A stretch of DNA of 64,000 nt from Spirochaetota bacterium (GTDB taxonomy: Bacteria; Spirochaetota; Spirochaetia; Treponematales; Treponemataceae). A program made the position numbers and the translations under genes. This document shows positions 33,766 to 41,648 of this stretch, one piece after another. Location of the stretch: the NCBI GenBank assembly GCA_023443865.1, contig JAEZST010000011.1, positions 62,001-126,000 on the forward strand, in the 5' to 3' direction. The notes under the pieces were generated by a model, which saw nothing but the letters and a program-made list of their open reading frames with translations, had not been told where the DNA came from and did no database searches. Position 1 is the first letter of the stretch; each line of letters starts with the position of its first letter.

Positions 33766-35532
33766 TCACACCTCTTTGTACGCTTCGTATACCTCGAGAA
33801 TTTCCGGTAGGGCCGACTCAAGACAGGAGAACACCTCGGGATCGAAATGTCCCGCCATTCCGTTCCGCATCCAGTCCAGGGCCGCGTTCACCGTCCAGGC
33901 TTCCTTGTACGGCCGTTTTGACGTAAGGGCGTCGAAGACGTCGGCCACGGCCACGATACGCCCGGCAAGGGGTATGTCGGTGCCCGACGTTTTACGGGGA
34001 TATCCCGTACCGTCGAATTTTTCGTGATGGGAAACGATGATATCGAGGGCGGCATGCAGGTTTTTCCGGGAAAGAATGGCGCTCAGGCGGGTATCCATGG
34101 CGCTCATGACACGTTCGCCTATCTCCACGTGCCGCTCCATGACGTGGCGTTCATCAGCCAGGAGCGGGCCTTCCTTGCGGAGGAGGGCGTCGGGTATGCC
34201 GATCTTGCCGATATCGTGCAGGGGCGAAAACCAGAGGATTTCCCTAATAAAGGCGGGATCGAGCTGGGCGATCCGCGCGGAATACTCCCGGGCGATGATG
34301 TGCGAATAGCGGGACATGCGGGTTATGTGCAGGCTGGTCTCGTTGTCCTTTTCGCTCATGAGGGAAACGAAGGCATTGGTGGTTTCGGCAATGGTGGCCT
34401 GGATCACGTATTCCGTATAGATCGTATGCCCCACCGCCGAGGCGATTCGCGCAAGTTCCCGGCCGTGGGATTCGGAGTAGGCGCCCGGTTCCTTGCTGGA
34501 TACGAAGATAAAGCCCACGCATTTGTCGCGGAACAGGAGCGGCACGGTGAGGCTGGAACGGATGCCTTCCCGCAGGAGGAGTCGCGTGGAAGCCGAGGAA
34601 ACGTTTTTTTCCGCGTACGGGGACAAATCGTCTATGACCCGGGGCTCGCGGGTCAGGGCGACCCGGGCGAGGCTGGAAGAATCCAGGGGCTCCGAATACC
34701 CGGGGGCGATGCCCAAGGAGGAATAGTCGGTCAGGACGGCCTCGGCGGTGACGCGGGAATCGGGCCCGATGAACGCGAGGGCGGCCCGGTCGCAGGGCAT
34801 AAAGCCCTTCACCATATCCGACACTTGCCGTAAAAGGAGGTTCATGTTCCCGGTGCCCGAGAGGGTTCCCATGGAATGGTCCAGCTGAATGAGGGACGAA
34901 ACGCGGCCGATCCGCGTAAAGAGGTCATCAAGCTCCATGATCGACGAGCCGGGAAATTCCGGAAGCTCGGCGGTTTTATTCTGCATCAGCTCGTCCAGGG
35001 AGGCGATGCCCCGCTCGATGCCCGCCAGGTAGCGGCGGGTCACCCGCTGAGAGGACCGTATCGCCGTTAGGAGCGCCATGAGGCCGATCGTGGAAAGCGC
35101 CAAAAGCGCAAGGTTGAGATAGCCCGTCCCGCGCCGGATCCTTTCCCGGTTATCCCGTACGCTCCCGGCGGCTCGCCGAATAGTCTCGCGGTACGCGAGA
35201 GCCGCCTCTTCGGTAACGAAGGTTGGCGAGCGCAAAGCCACGCGGCGGGTAAGCATAAACGAGCTTTCGTCCATGGCGGAGCGTACGTAGCGGTAGGCCT
35301 CGGTCGCCTCGCCGTCGGCCAGGTCGGGGCTCGCCTGGATCGCGATGGCCAGGGCGTTAATCCTGCGTAGGATCTCGGATTCCTGGGCATCGATCTTTTC
35401 GAGGTAAAGGAGACTGACGGCGACCGTTATGAGAGTCGTCACCAAAAGGATCGAGACGATCACGCCCGTGCCATAAAGGAAGTCGTTTAAGCGCCTGAGC
35501 GACGGCGCCTCTCGCGCGGAAGGGCTGGTCAT
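33766..35532 (-). CDS. Membrane GAF/HD-GYP protein, c-di-GMP phosphodiesterase type
   Basis: 588 residues. Membrane helices at about 20-44 and 137-158 flank a small extracytoplasmic region, then a GAF domain (about 225-390) and an HD-GYP domain with His439-Asp440 in PLHDIGKIGIP and HHEKFDGTGYP (502-512). All catalytic residues are present. The start is at 35532: a perfect TATAAT ends seven bases upstream, and the other possible ATG at 35541 overlaps that box. It follows the EAL gene but has its own promoter overlapping the EAL stop codon. Confidence 0.9.
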   Translation of the reverse strand: MTSPSAREAPSLRRLNDFLYGTGVIVSILLVTTLITVAVSLLYLEKIDAQESEILRRINALAIAIQASPDLADGEATEAYRYVRSAMDESSFMLTRRVALRSPTFVTEEAALAYRETIRRAAGSVRDNRERIRRGTGYLNLALLALSTIGLMALLTAIRSSQRVTRRYLAGIERGIASLDELMQNKTAELPEFPGSSIMELDDLFTRIGRVSSLIQLDHSMGTLSGTGNMNLLLRQVSDMVKGFMPCDRAALAFIGPDSRVTAEAVLTDYSSLGIAPGYSEPLDSSSLARVALTREPRVIDDLSPYAEKNVSSASTRLLLREGIRSSLTVPLLFRDKCVGFIFVSSKEPGAYSESHGRELARIASAVGHTIYTEYVIQATIAETTNAFVSLMSEKDNETSLHITRMSRYSHIIAREYSARIAQLDPAFIREILWFSPLHDIGKIGIPDALLRKEGPLLADERHVMERHVEIGERVMSAMDTRLSAILSRKNLHAALDIIVSHHEKFDGTGYPRKTSGTDIPLAGRIVAVADVFDALTSKRPYKEAWTVNAALDWMRNGMAGHFDPEVFSCLESALPEILEVYEAYKEV

Positions 35533-35539
35533 GGGACCC

Positions 35540-35569
35540 ATTATAACCGTCGATACGGATAAAGCTCAA
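35540..35569 (-). promoter_or_regulatory. Promoter of the second HD-GYP gene
   Basis: TTGAGC at 35564-35569, 18-base spacer, TATAAT at 35540-35545, seven bases to the ATG at 35532. The -35 overlaps the stop codon of the EAL gene. Confidence 0.75.
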
Positions 35570-37491
35570 GAAAGCAAGGGGGCCGGATCGCGCTGTTTTC
35601 CGTAAAAGGCGAGGGCGTCCTTCGCCGAGACCGGCCGGGAATACAGGAAGCCCTGGATGTATTCGCACCCGTTATCCGCCAGGAAACGCTCCTGCTCCCT
35701 GTTTTCGACGCCTTCCACCACCGCGCGCATCGAGAAAACCCGGGCGAGGCCGAGCATGGCGCGGACCAAATTGCCGTCTTCCTCGTTCGCGGGCAGGTTT
35801 CCCACGAATCGCCGATCGATCTTGAGGGTATCCGCCCGAAACCCCTGGAGATAGGCGATATTCGAGTAGCCGGCGCCGAAATCGTCTATGGAAAAATGCA
35901 CGCCCAGGGCCCTGAGACGCCTGAAATAATCCCGAATTTCCTCCGTCTCCCGTAAAAGGACCCCTTCGGTAATCTCGATTTCCAATTGCCGCGATTCCGC
36001 CGTCGTTTCCAGCCTCCGGACGAGCGAGGCCAAGAACGATTCGCTGACCAGGCGCGGGGAAAGATTGAAGGAAACCCGTACGTCGGAATCCTGGTACGCG
36101 TCGTTCAACTGACGGATGAAGCCGATGGTTTCGGCGATGATAAAGCCGGTAAGGGCCTCGATGGCCGGGGTTTCCTCCGCGATGGGTATGAATTCGTCCG
36201 GGGGAACCCGTCCCAAGCCCGGCGGATTCCAACGAGCCAGGGCCTCGAACCCCACGCAGCGGCCGGAACCGACGTGAACCTTCGGCTGAAACACCGTTTC
36301 TAGGTAGGCGACGAAATCCGGCCGCAAGATGGCGCCCCGGAGTTCCACTTCCCGCAGATACCGGGTATGCAGCACCGGGTCAAACGGAACGATGGTATTT
36401 CGAGCCTGGCCGGTCACCCGGGTAAGAAGCCGATACACGTTGCCGCGGAGCAGGGAAACGCTATCCCCGTCGTCCGGATATACGGAGAAAGCCCCGAAAA
36501 AGCCCATTCCCGATTCGGATTCGTTCCTTAAAAACGCCCCCTTAATGCGGGTTTGGAGATTCCGCACGCAACCGAGAAGGTCAAAACCCGGATCGGAGAC
36601 AACGGCGGGCGAAAGGAATACGTGGGTTTCCACCCGGTATACCCGGCGCGAGGTGAGGAACGAAAGCTCAGGATAGGCGTTTGTCCATTGGTCGATTACC
36701 GAGGAAATGGACGCAGTGAGCTGTTCAAACCATCGATTCGCCGCGTCGTGGCCCATCAAGCCGCTTAAATCGCCGAAACCGTCCAAGCGGAGGCCGAACA
36801 GCATGATACGGTTGCCGTCAGGCAGGTTCAGTACCCGTTCGGCGAGGTCCTCGTCCAACAGCTTGCCGTTTGGAAGGCCGGTTTCCGCGTCATAGAGCGA
36901 GATCCAGCGGAAATACGACATGAGGATGCCCTCTTTGAGCCGGTAAACCAGGACCGAGACCAAAAGGGCGCCGAGAACGATCAAGCCCCATACCGAGATT
37001 CTCGTTCCGTCGTCGCCGGCGGGAAGGGTTTCCGCCGCGTGACGCGCGGGATCAACTAACACAGCCACGACATAGCCGGCTACGATAAGCGCGGCCAAGA
37101 GTAACTGGGGCACCGTCCGCCCCGTGAATATCCCGCCGATGACCACGAAGGCGACCATGGAAAGGAAGCTGAAAATAATGCCGACGAGAGAGACGGAAAA
37201 GACCAGGGCATCGGTGACGACGATGGCGAAATCGATCACGACGAGCGACAGGCCCAACCTGCGCAGGGTCGATAGCGGGCGTTTCCGGGAAACGCTCAGG
37301 AGTATCGCTCCTACGTTGACCGCGAAGCCGAGCGCCAACATGCCGTCGGAGGGTAAGGGCGGACTGACCCGGGCGTGAAAAAAAGCGCGTTCCGTGAGAA
37401 GAGAGGCGAAGGTCACCGAGGCCAAGACGCCCAAGGCGACCAGGGTCCTCAGTAAAACGCGGGTTTCCAGTTGTTCGCGGTACGCTTTCAT
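35566..37491 (-). CDS. EAL domain c-di-GMP phosphodiesterase with degenerate GGDEF
   Basis: 641 residues. Five or six membrane helices lie in the first 200 residues. A GGDEF-like domain follows (LYDAETGLPNGKLLDEDL) but the signature position reads YRVETHVFL, so it cannot make c-di-GMP. The EAL domain is complete: FEALARW, FNLSP, EITEG, IDDFGAGYSN, LKIDRRFVG, VVEGVE and YIQGFLYSRP. It should therefore hydrolyse c-di-GMP, the GGDEF part acting as a regulator. Start at 37491 with AGGAG eleven bases upstream. It is directly followed by an HD-GYP gene. Confidence 0.9.
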   Translation of the reverse strand: MKAYREQLETRVLLRTLVALGVLASVTFASLLTERAFFHARVSPPLPSDGMLALGFAVNVGAILLSVSRKRPLSTLRRLGLSLVVIDFAIVVTDALVFSVSLVGIIFSFLSMVAFVVIGGIFTGRTVPQLLLAALIVAGYVVAVLVDPARHAAETLPAGDDGTRISVWGLIVLGALLVSVLVYRLKEGILMSYFRWISLYDAETGLPNGKLLDEDLAERVLNLPDGNRIMLFGLRLDGFGDLSGLMGHDAANRWFEQLTASISSVIDQWTNAYPELSFLTSRRVYRVETHVFLSPAVVSDPGFDLLGCVRNLQTRIKGAFLRNESESGMGFFGAFSVYPDDGDSVSLLRGNVYRLLTRVTGQARNTIVPFDPVLHTRYLREVELRGAILRPDFVAYLETVFQPKVHVGSGRCVGFEALARWNPPGLGRVPPDEFIPIAEETPAIEALTGFIIAETIGFIRQLNDAYQDSDVRVSFNLSPRLVSESFLASLVRRLETTAESRQLEIEITEGVLLRETEEIRDYFRRLRALGVHFSIDDFGAGYSNIAYLQGFRADTLKIDRRFVGNLPANEEDGNLVRAMLGLARVFSMRAVVEGVENREQERFLADNGCEYIQGFLYSRPVSAKDALAFYGKQRDPAPLLS

Positions 37492-37517
37492 TTCCGGAAC
37501 CACTCCTACTGGAGTGA

Positions 37518-37546
37518 AGTATCATGCATTGCCCCGAATCCGTCAA
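37518..37546 (-). promoter_or_regulatory. Promoter of the EAL gene
   Basis: TTGACG at 37541-37546, 17-base spacer, GATACT at 37518-37523. It gives a leader of about 20-25 bases with a ribosome site. The -35 overlaps the T-run of the terminator of the gene upstream. Confidence 0.6.
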
Positions 37547-37566
37547 AAAAGCGCTCCCCTCGAGCG
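37544..37566 (-). terminator. Intrinsic terminator after the EEP-family gene
   Basis: On the minus strand CGCTC-GAGGG-GAGCG is followed by C and six T. The hairpin is at the far end of GAGGCAG repeat copy E. Confidence 0.6.
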
Positions 37567-37626
37567 GCGATCGCCCGCGGGGGCTCCGCGGTTCCCCCGC
37601 CCCCCCCTCGTGGCCCGTCCTGCCTC
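37544..37626 (-). repeat. GAGGCAG interspersed repeat, copy E
   Basis: Starts at 37626 with GAGGCAGGACGGGCCACGAG, its first two bases being the end of the TGA stop of the EEP gene. It holds the 24-base block identical to copy A (37566-37589) and ends in a terminator hairpin with a T-run. Confidence 0.6.
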
Positions 37627-38467
37627 ATTCCACCTCGAGTATCGCGCGCAGGAACAGGTGGTCCGACGGCAACCGATAGCGCTCGGAGCGGTTTTGGGGC
37701 TCTCCGAAGCCGATGGTAGCGGCCGAGGCCACCTCGATGTCGTGGGTGCAAAAAAGGTAGTCCAGCTGGGAGCCCCTGCCCGTGGCCCCAAAATACCAAT
37801 GGGTACGCCGCTCGGCCGCCGGAACGCCCACGGCGGCGAGGACGTCGGTGAGGGGCAATTCGAGGAAGGGATCGTACTCGAACTGGTTCATGCCCCGGAT
37901 TACGAGCCCGTTGAAGTCGCCCATTACGACCGCGCGCCTGCGGGGAACGAGGGCCGCGAGGCGGCGCACTTCGTCGACCCGGAATTCCAGGCCCCGGTCG
38001 TCGCCCCGCTGGCTTTTCAGATGGGTCACGAAAACCGTCAGGTCCCCGCCTTTTTCACCCAATTCCAGGCGCAGCAGGTTACGGGAAAATTCGCCCGGCA
38101 CGTTTATCGCCCGAAGCCCGGGAAAGCGGCCTTTTTTCGCCAGGGCGCCCACGTAAATTCCCCGGCGCGAATTTTCCTCGAAGAGATAGCAGTCGTACCG
38201 CCCGCGCAGGTAGAGGGCGTTGAGGTTTTCCAGGGTTTCCAGGCCGCCGATCTCGCACAGCCCGAGAAGGTCAAAGTCTTCCGCGAGGATCACCCGGGCG
38301 ATGGCCGCGACCTTCTCCCGATCCTTGTTCGGGTTCCAGATGGAGGGATTCATGGCGAGGTAGTCGGCTTCCGATAGGCCTTCCAGCTCCGCGCGGTTCA
38401 GGGGGCGGTCGAAGAGAAGGGAAAAATTCTCGGCGTTAAAGGTTGCTATATGGAAGGAATTGCTCAC
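37625..38467 (-). CDS. Endonuclease/exonuclease/phosphatase family protein
   Basis: 280 residues with the EEP fold order: FNAENFSLL, LCEIGGLE (metal Glu), VTHLKS, VMGDFNG, SQLDYLF and SDHLFLRA (catalytic Asp-His). The family includes nucleases and phosphodiesterases for DNA, lipids and nucleotides; no signal peptide suggests a cytoplasmic target. GTG start overlapping the flavodoxin stop (GTGA). Substrate unknown. Confidence 0.85.
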   Translation of the reverse strand: MSNSFHIATFNAENFSLLFDRPLNRAELEGLSEADYLAMNPSIWNPNKDREKVAAIARVILAEDFDLLGLCEIGGLETLENLNALYLRGRYDCYLFEENSRRGIYVGALAKKGRFPGLRAINVPGEFSRNLLRLELGEKGGDLTVFVTHLKSQRGDDRGLEFRVDEVRRLAALVPRRRAVVMGDFNGLVIRGMNQFEYDPFLELPLTDVLAAVGVPAAERRTHWYFGATGRGSQLDYLFCTHDIEVASAATIGFGEPQNRSERYRLPSDHLFLRAILEVE

Positions 38468-38994
38468 GCGCGCAGGTTCCGGATAGCCTCCAGGGCAACG
38501 CGCGCGAGCCGGTCCAGGTCGCCCGGGTGCTCCGCGATGTGGTATTCGCCGGTGTCGCCCGCGGTGGGTTTGGGCGGCACCTCGCAGTATTGCGCGATAT
38601 TCAGGTCAAGGCAAAACGCCAGCTTCTTTCCCATGCGCCGCACGAGTTCCTTGGCGATGGGGGCGTTCGGGCCCAAGGCTCCGCCGGAAACCGAGATCCA
38701 GGCGTAGCGCTTGATATCCTGCCGGTTACGCCTGAACACCGAACGGAAGGGAGAGGCCACGTGAAACATCCAAACCGGGCCGATAAAGATGACGATGTCG
38801 TAGGTTTCAAGCCCCTCCGGCAGCGATTCCAGTGGGGGGCTCCTGCCGAACGCCATGTCCAGGATGGAGGCGCCGATGGTTCTCGGCTTTTTTTCCACCA
38901 GCCGGAACACGTCCGCGCCGAGCTCGGTGGAAAGGCGGTTGGCCAATGCCGCGTTGTTTCCCGTGTTTGAATAGTAGACGATGATCGTTTTCAT
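38464..38994 (-). CDS. Flavodoxin-like protein
   Basis: 176 residues. The N-terminal IIVYYSNTGNNAALA is the FMN phosphate-binding loop and FIGPVWMFHVASPF the second FMN loop of flavodoxin-type flavoproteins. More likely an NAD(P)H-dependent or flavodoxin family 3/4 protein than a classic electron carrier, as it has a longer C-terminal part. GGAGA lies eight bases before the ATG, and TATTAT at about -35 from the start is a possible -10 box. Coupled to the EEP gene. Confidence 0.85.
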   Translation of the reverse strand: MKTIIVYYSNTGNNAALANRLSTELGADVFRLVEKKPRTIGASILDMAFGRSPPLESLPEGLETYDIVIFIGPVWMFHVASPFRSVFRRNRQDIKRYAWISVSGGALGPNAPIAKELVRRMGKKLAFCLDLNIAQYCEVPPKPTAGDTGEYHIAEHPGDLDRLARVALEAIRNLRA

Positions 38995-39047
38995 GGACTT
39001 TTCTCCTGCGCGTACCGTACAAGCATAATACCGCATACCGCCGAGCG

Positions 39048-39105
39048 CAAAAAAGCCCCCGCGGCTCGGGAAAAAAAGGAGGGTATTTCCCGGACCGCGG
39101 GGGCT
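39048..39105 (-). terminator. Intrinsic terminator of the envelope transport operon
   Basis: On the minus strand a long GC-rich stem, AGCCCCCGCGG and its complement CCGCGGGGGCT, with extended pairing to GGGAAA/TTTCCC, ends in six T. It follows the beta-barrel gene by 28 bases. Confidence 0.85.
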
Positions 39106-39132
39106 GCCGTTGGTCAAAAACGTTCTTTCAGG

Positions 39133-40794
39133 TCAGAATTCGTACTTCGCCGAAAGTTGGGCGTAGTTGTTTTCCCCATAAGGAGCGAACTCGCCCGTGT
39201 CCGTGCGGATAAAATAGCCGCCCGAGGCGATTACCGAGAAGCCGTCCTTGAGGGTAACCGAGAGCTTGCTCTGGAGGTAGATATCCCTACGCTCGATGCC
39301 CCACACGCAAGCGATCTCGGGCTTTACCTTGTCGTGGTTCCAGCTGTCCGAGAGGAGCACCACGAGCTTGTTGTTGGTCCACTTCCCGTCGGCGTTCCAG
39401 TCCGCGTCGGCGCCCGATTCGATGCCGTCGGAGCCGTAGAGCCAGGAGCCGATCTCCTGCACGTTGAGGGCCATGTTGCTCACGGGCACGGGAATGTCGA
39501 AGCCCGCGAGCCACTGAAGGCTGTTATTATGTACCGCGGGATCGTCGCCCTTAACGTCGTCGGTGAGGTACCAGGCTATCTCGCCCCTGAGGTTAAGGAA
39601 GCCAACTGCCGCCGCCGCGTCGGCGCCGAAGATCTGGAGCCGGTCGTAGTCGAGGTCGAGAGCCGTGACGGCGGTCTCCCCGAGGGCATTGGCCCCGTAG
39701 GTTACCTTGGCGGAGGGCGTCTTGAAATGGCCGTAGTAGTACTCCGCCCCGAGATCCGCGAGTCCTATCGTCCCCGTGAGGCGGAGGCCGTACTGGCCGT
39801 ACTTAAGGGCCTTCGTGTCCGGCAGGAGGGCGTCTACGGAGCCGTAGTTCATGAGAACGTTCTGGGCGGCTTCCAGGCCCTTGGCGCTGGCGGCGCCGGT
39901 GGCGGTTCCGATTATCTCGGCGTTGTGGTCGCTCACGTAGGTAGCCACCGCGGCGGCTGCCATGCTAGCGGCGGCGGCGGCGTCGGCCCCGCCCGTGACG
40001 GCGGCGGCGTAGGCCTGCTGGTATACGGCGGTCTTGGTCTGGGTCCACACGGCTTCGTAGGCCTCGCTATAGGCCGCGGCGTAGGCCAGGCCGGAAAGGT
40101 AGGTCACGTAACCCGTGCCCGCCTCGGTGAGGGCGGTGGCCTGGGCCGGCGTCCAGCGGCCGCCCATGTCGAGGCGGTCCGGGGTCATGGTCGGGGTCCA
40201 CACGGCCTCGGCCCGAAATCCGGCGGGGCCGTTCCAGGAAAGGCGGGCCATGGGTTCCGCCAGGCGGCGGTCTATGTAGTCGGGTATTATGAAGTCGGTA
40301 TAGTCGTTGGCGTTGAAGGGATCGAGCACGTGGAGCTTGTCGCCCCGGCCCCAGACCACCTTCATCTTTCCCGCCTCGAGGACGAAGTCCCCGAGGAAGG
40401 CCCGGGCGGTTACCTCTTCAAGGAGATCCGCGGGGTTTTCTTTAACCGCTGCCTCGTCGAAGGCGAGTTTTCCCTCGAGCTCGGAGTTGGTCCCCTTCCA
40501 GGAGAAACCGAGCTTGACCGAGGGATTCGCGGAAACGGCGTTGGTCTCGTCCGCTGGGTCGGTGCCGAGCCAGGCGCGGGCGTCGACCGTCGCGGCGCCG
40601 TGGAATTCCAGGGCGGGCGCGGCCGTCCCGGCGGAACCGGAGTCCCCGCCGGCGCCGGAAGCGAAAACGTCATCGAAGCTGAAGGAGTCTGAAGCGGCGC
40701 TTGGGTCGGAGGCGTCCTGGGCGGAGAGGGCTCCCCCCGCCACGAGCGCGGCGGCGGCCGCCGCGCCCAGAATTTTCCTGCTGAGCGATTTCAT
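39133..40794 (-). CDS. Outer-membrane beta-barrel protein (DUF1302-like)
   Basis: 553 residues. Signal peptide with cleavage after LSA (residue 25), then an acidic Ser/Gly-rich linker (about 30-62), then alternating beta strands typical of an outer-membrane barrel, ending in Phe (LSAKYEF), the usual terminal aromatic. FVLEAGKMKVVWGRGDKLHVLDPFN resembles DUF1302-type barrels. An Ala/Tyr-rich helical insertion at about 215-325 interrupts the barrel. AAGGAGAGAACC ribosome site. Last gene of an operon with a LolA-like protein and an MMPL transporter, so it may be the exit channel or acceptor for lipid. Confidence 0.8.
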   Translation of the reverse strand: MKSLSRKILGAAAAAALVAGGALSAQDASDPSAASDSFSFDDVFASGAGGDSGSAGTAAPALEFHGAATVDARAWLGTDPADETNAVSANPSVKLGFSWKGTNSELEGKLAFDEAAVKENPADLLEEVTARAFLGDFVLEAGKMKVVWGRGDKLHVLDPFNANDYTDFIIPDYIDRRLAEPMARLSWNGPAGFRAEAVWTPTMTPDRLDMGGRWTPAQATALTEAGTGYVTYLSGLAYAAAYSEAYEAVWTQTKTAVYQQAYAAAVTGGADAAAAASMAAAAVATYVSDHNAEIIGTATGAASAKGLEAAQNVLMNYGSVDALLPDTKALKYGQYGLRLTGTIGLADLGAEYYYGHFKTPSAKVTYGANALGETAVTALDLDYDRLQIFGADAAAAVGFLNLRGEIAWYLTDDVKGDDPAVHNNSLQWLAGFDIPVPVSNMALNVQEIGSWLYGSDGIESGADADWNADGKWTNNKLVVLLSDSWNHDKVKPEIACVWGIERRDIYLQSKLSVTLKDGFSVIASGGYFIRTDTGEFAPYGENNYAQLSAKYEF

Positions 40795-40804
40795 GGTTCT
40801 CTCC

Positions 40805-41578
40805 TTAAAGCCGGCCGGTGTTGAGGAAGTTGGTGGAAAAGAGCTTGTCCGACAGGGGCTTGTCGATCTCGATCTGCAAGATCTCCAAACGGGTGGAATG
40901 CCCGCTCTGGACGTTCTTGAGGTAGTTGCTCATGGGGATCCAGTAGTCGCCCTTCTGCTCGAGCTTCTCCACGGTGAGCACCTTCAGGAGCGCGCCTTTT
41001 TTATCGTACATTTCAGCCTTTACGGGCACGAAACTCGCCTTGTCGACCCAGCTGATGCGGTAGGCGTACTGGCTGTCGGAAGGATTCCTGGCGGAGCTTT
41101 TCACCTTATAGCAGTCGTACGAACCGACCTTTTCCTCGCCGAGGAGTTCGTGGTTATCGACGGAAACCTCGCGGGTTTCCATGTCGTCGTAGGTGGCGTC
41201 GGTACCCATGAAGGACTTGTCGCCCTCGGAGGAGGCGACCCGGCGGGTGGTGCGGAGGGCGGGAAGGTAGATCCACTTGTCGTTGGCCCGGCCCTCGTTC
41301 TCCACCTGGAGGAAGCGGGTATCCTTCACGGCGGCGGGGCTGCGGAAGGCCATAACCACGGACTTCAACCCGTTTTGGTCCCGGCCCCATTCCTCTACCA
41401 TGCGGCTCTCGGTGGCGCCGTCGGCCTCGATAAGGTCCATCCGTACGGCGGAGTGGGTAAACGCGGGTTCCTTCACGTCGTAAGCCTTTTGCATGATCTC
41501 CGTGCCGTCGAGGGCGAAGGCGGGGATCCCGGCGATGAGGGCCGACGCGGCGGCGATCAGGGCAACGTTCTTTTTCAT
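40805..41578 (-). CDS. LolA-like outer-membrane lipoprotein-sorting family protein
   Basis: 257 residues. Signal peptide MKKNVALIAAASALIAGIPA-FA, cleavage after residue 22. The mature protein has the pattern of the LolA-like family found next to MMPL transporters: an antiparallel beta half-barrel (WIYLPALRTTRRVASSEGDKSFMGTD, LEQKGDYWIPM, LEILQIEIDKPLSDKLFSTNFL). It probably carries a lipid or lipoprotein across the periplasm. AGGAG eight bases before the ATG at 41578. Sits between the MMPL and barrel genes. Confidence 0.85.
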   Translation of the reverse strand: MKKNVALIAAASALIAGIPAFALDGTEIMQKAYDVKEPAFTHSAVRMDLIEADGATESRMVEEWGRDQNGLKSVVMAFRSPAAVKDTRFLQVENEGRANDKWIYLPALRTTRRVASSEGDKSFMGTDATYDDMETREVSVDNHELLGEEKVGSYDCYKVKSSARNPSDSQYAYRISWVDKASFVPVKAEMYDKKGALLKVLTVEKLEQKGDYWIPMSNYLKNVQSGHSTRLEILQIEIDKPLSDKLFSTNFLNTGRL

Positions 41579-41648
41579 GTGCGTATCTCCTAAAAAGGTT
41601 ATTCCGTATGCGCCCGCCATACGCGGGCATCGCTTCGCGGCCGCTTCC

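Noticed and set aside
35533..35541. Upstream ATG for the second HD-GYP gene
   Set aside because: This ATG is part of the TATAATG of the -10 box and would not be transcribed.
39157..40692. Gly/Val-rich 511-codon plus-strand frame opposite the beta-barrel gene
   Set aside because: Antisense shadow; the minus-strand product has a signal peptide and a terminal Phe barrel end.
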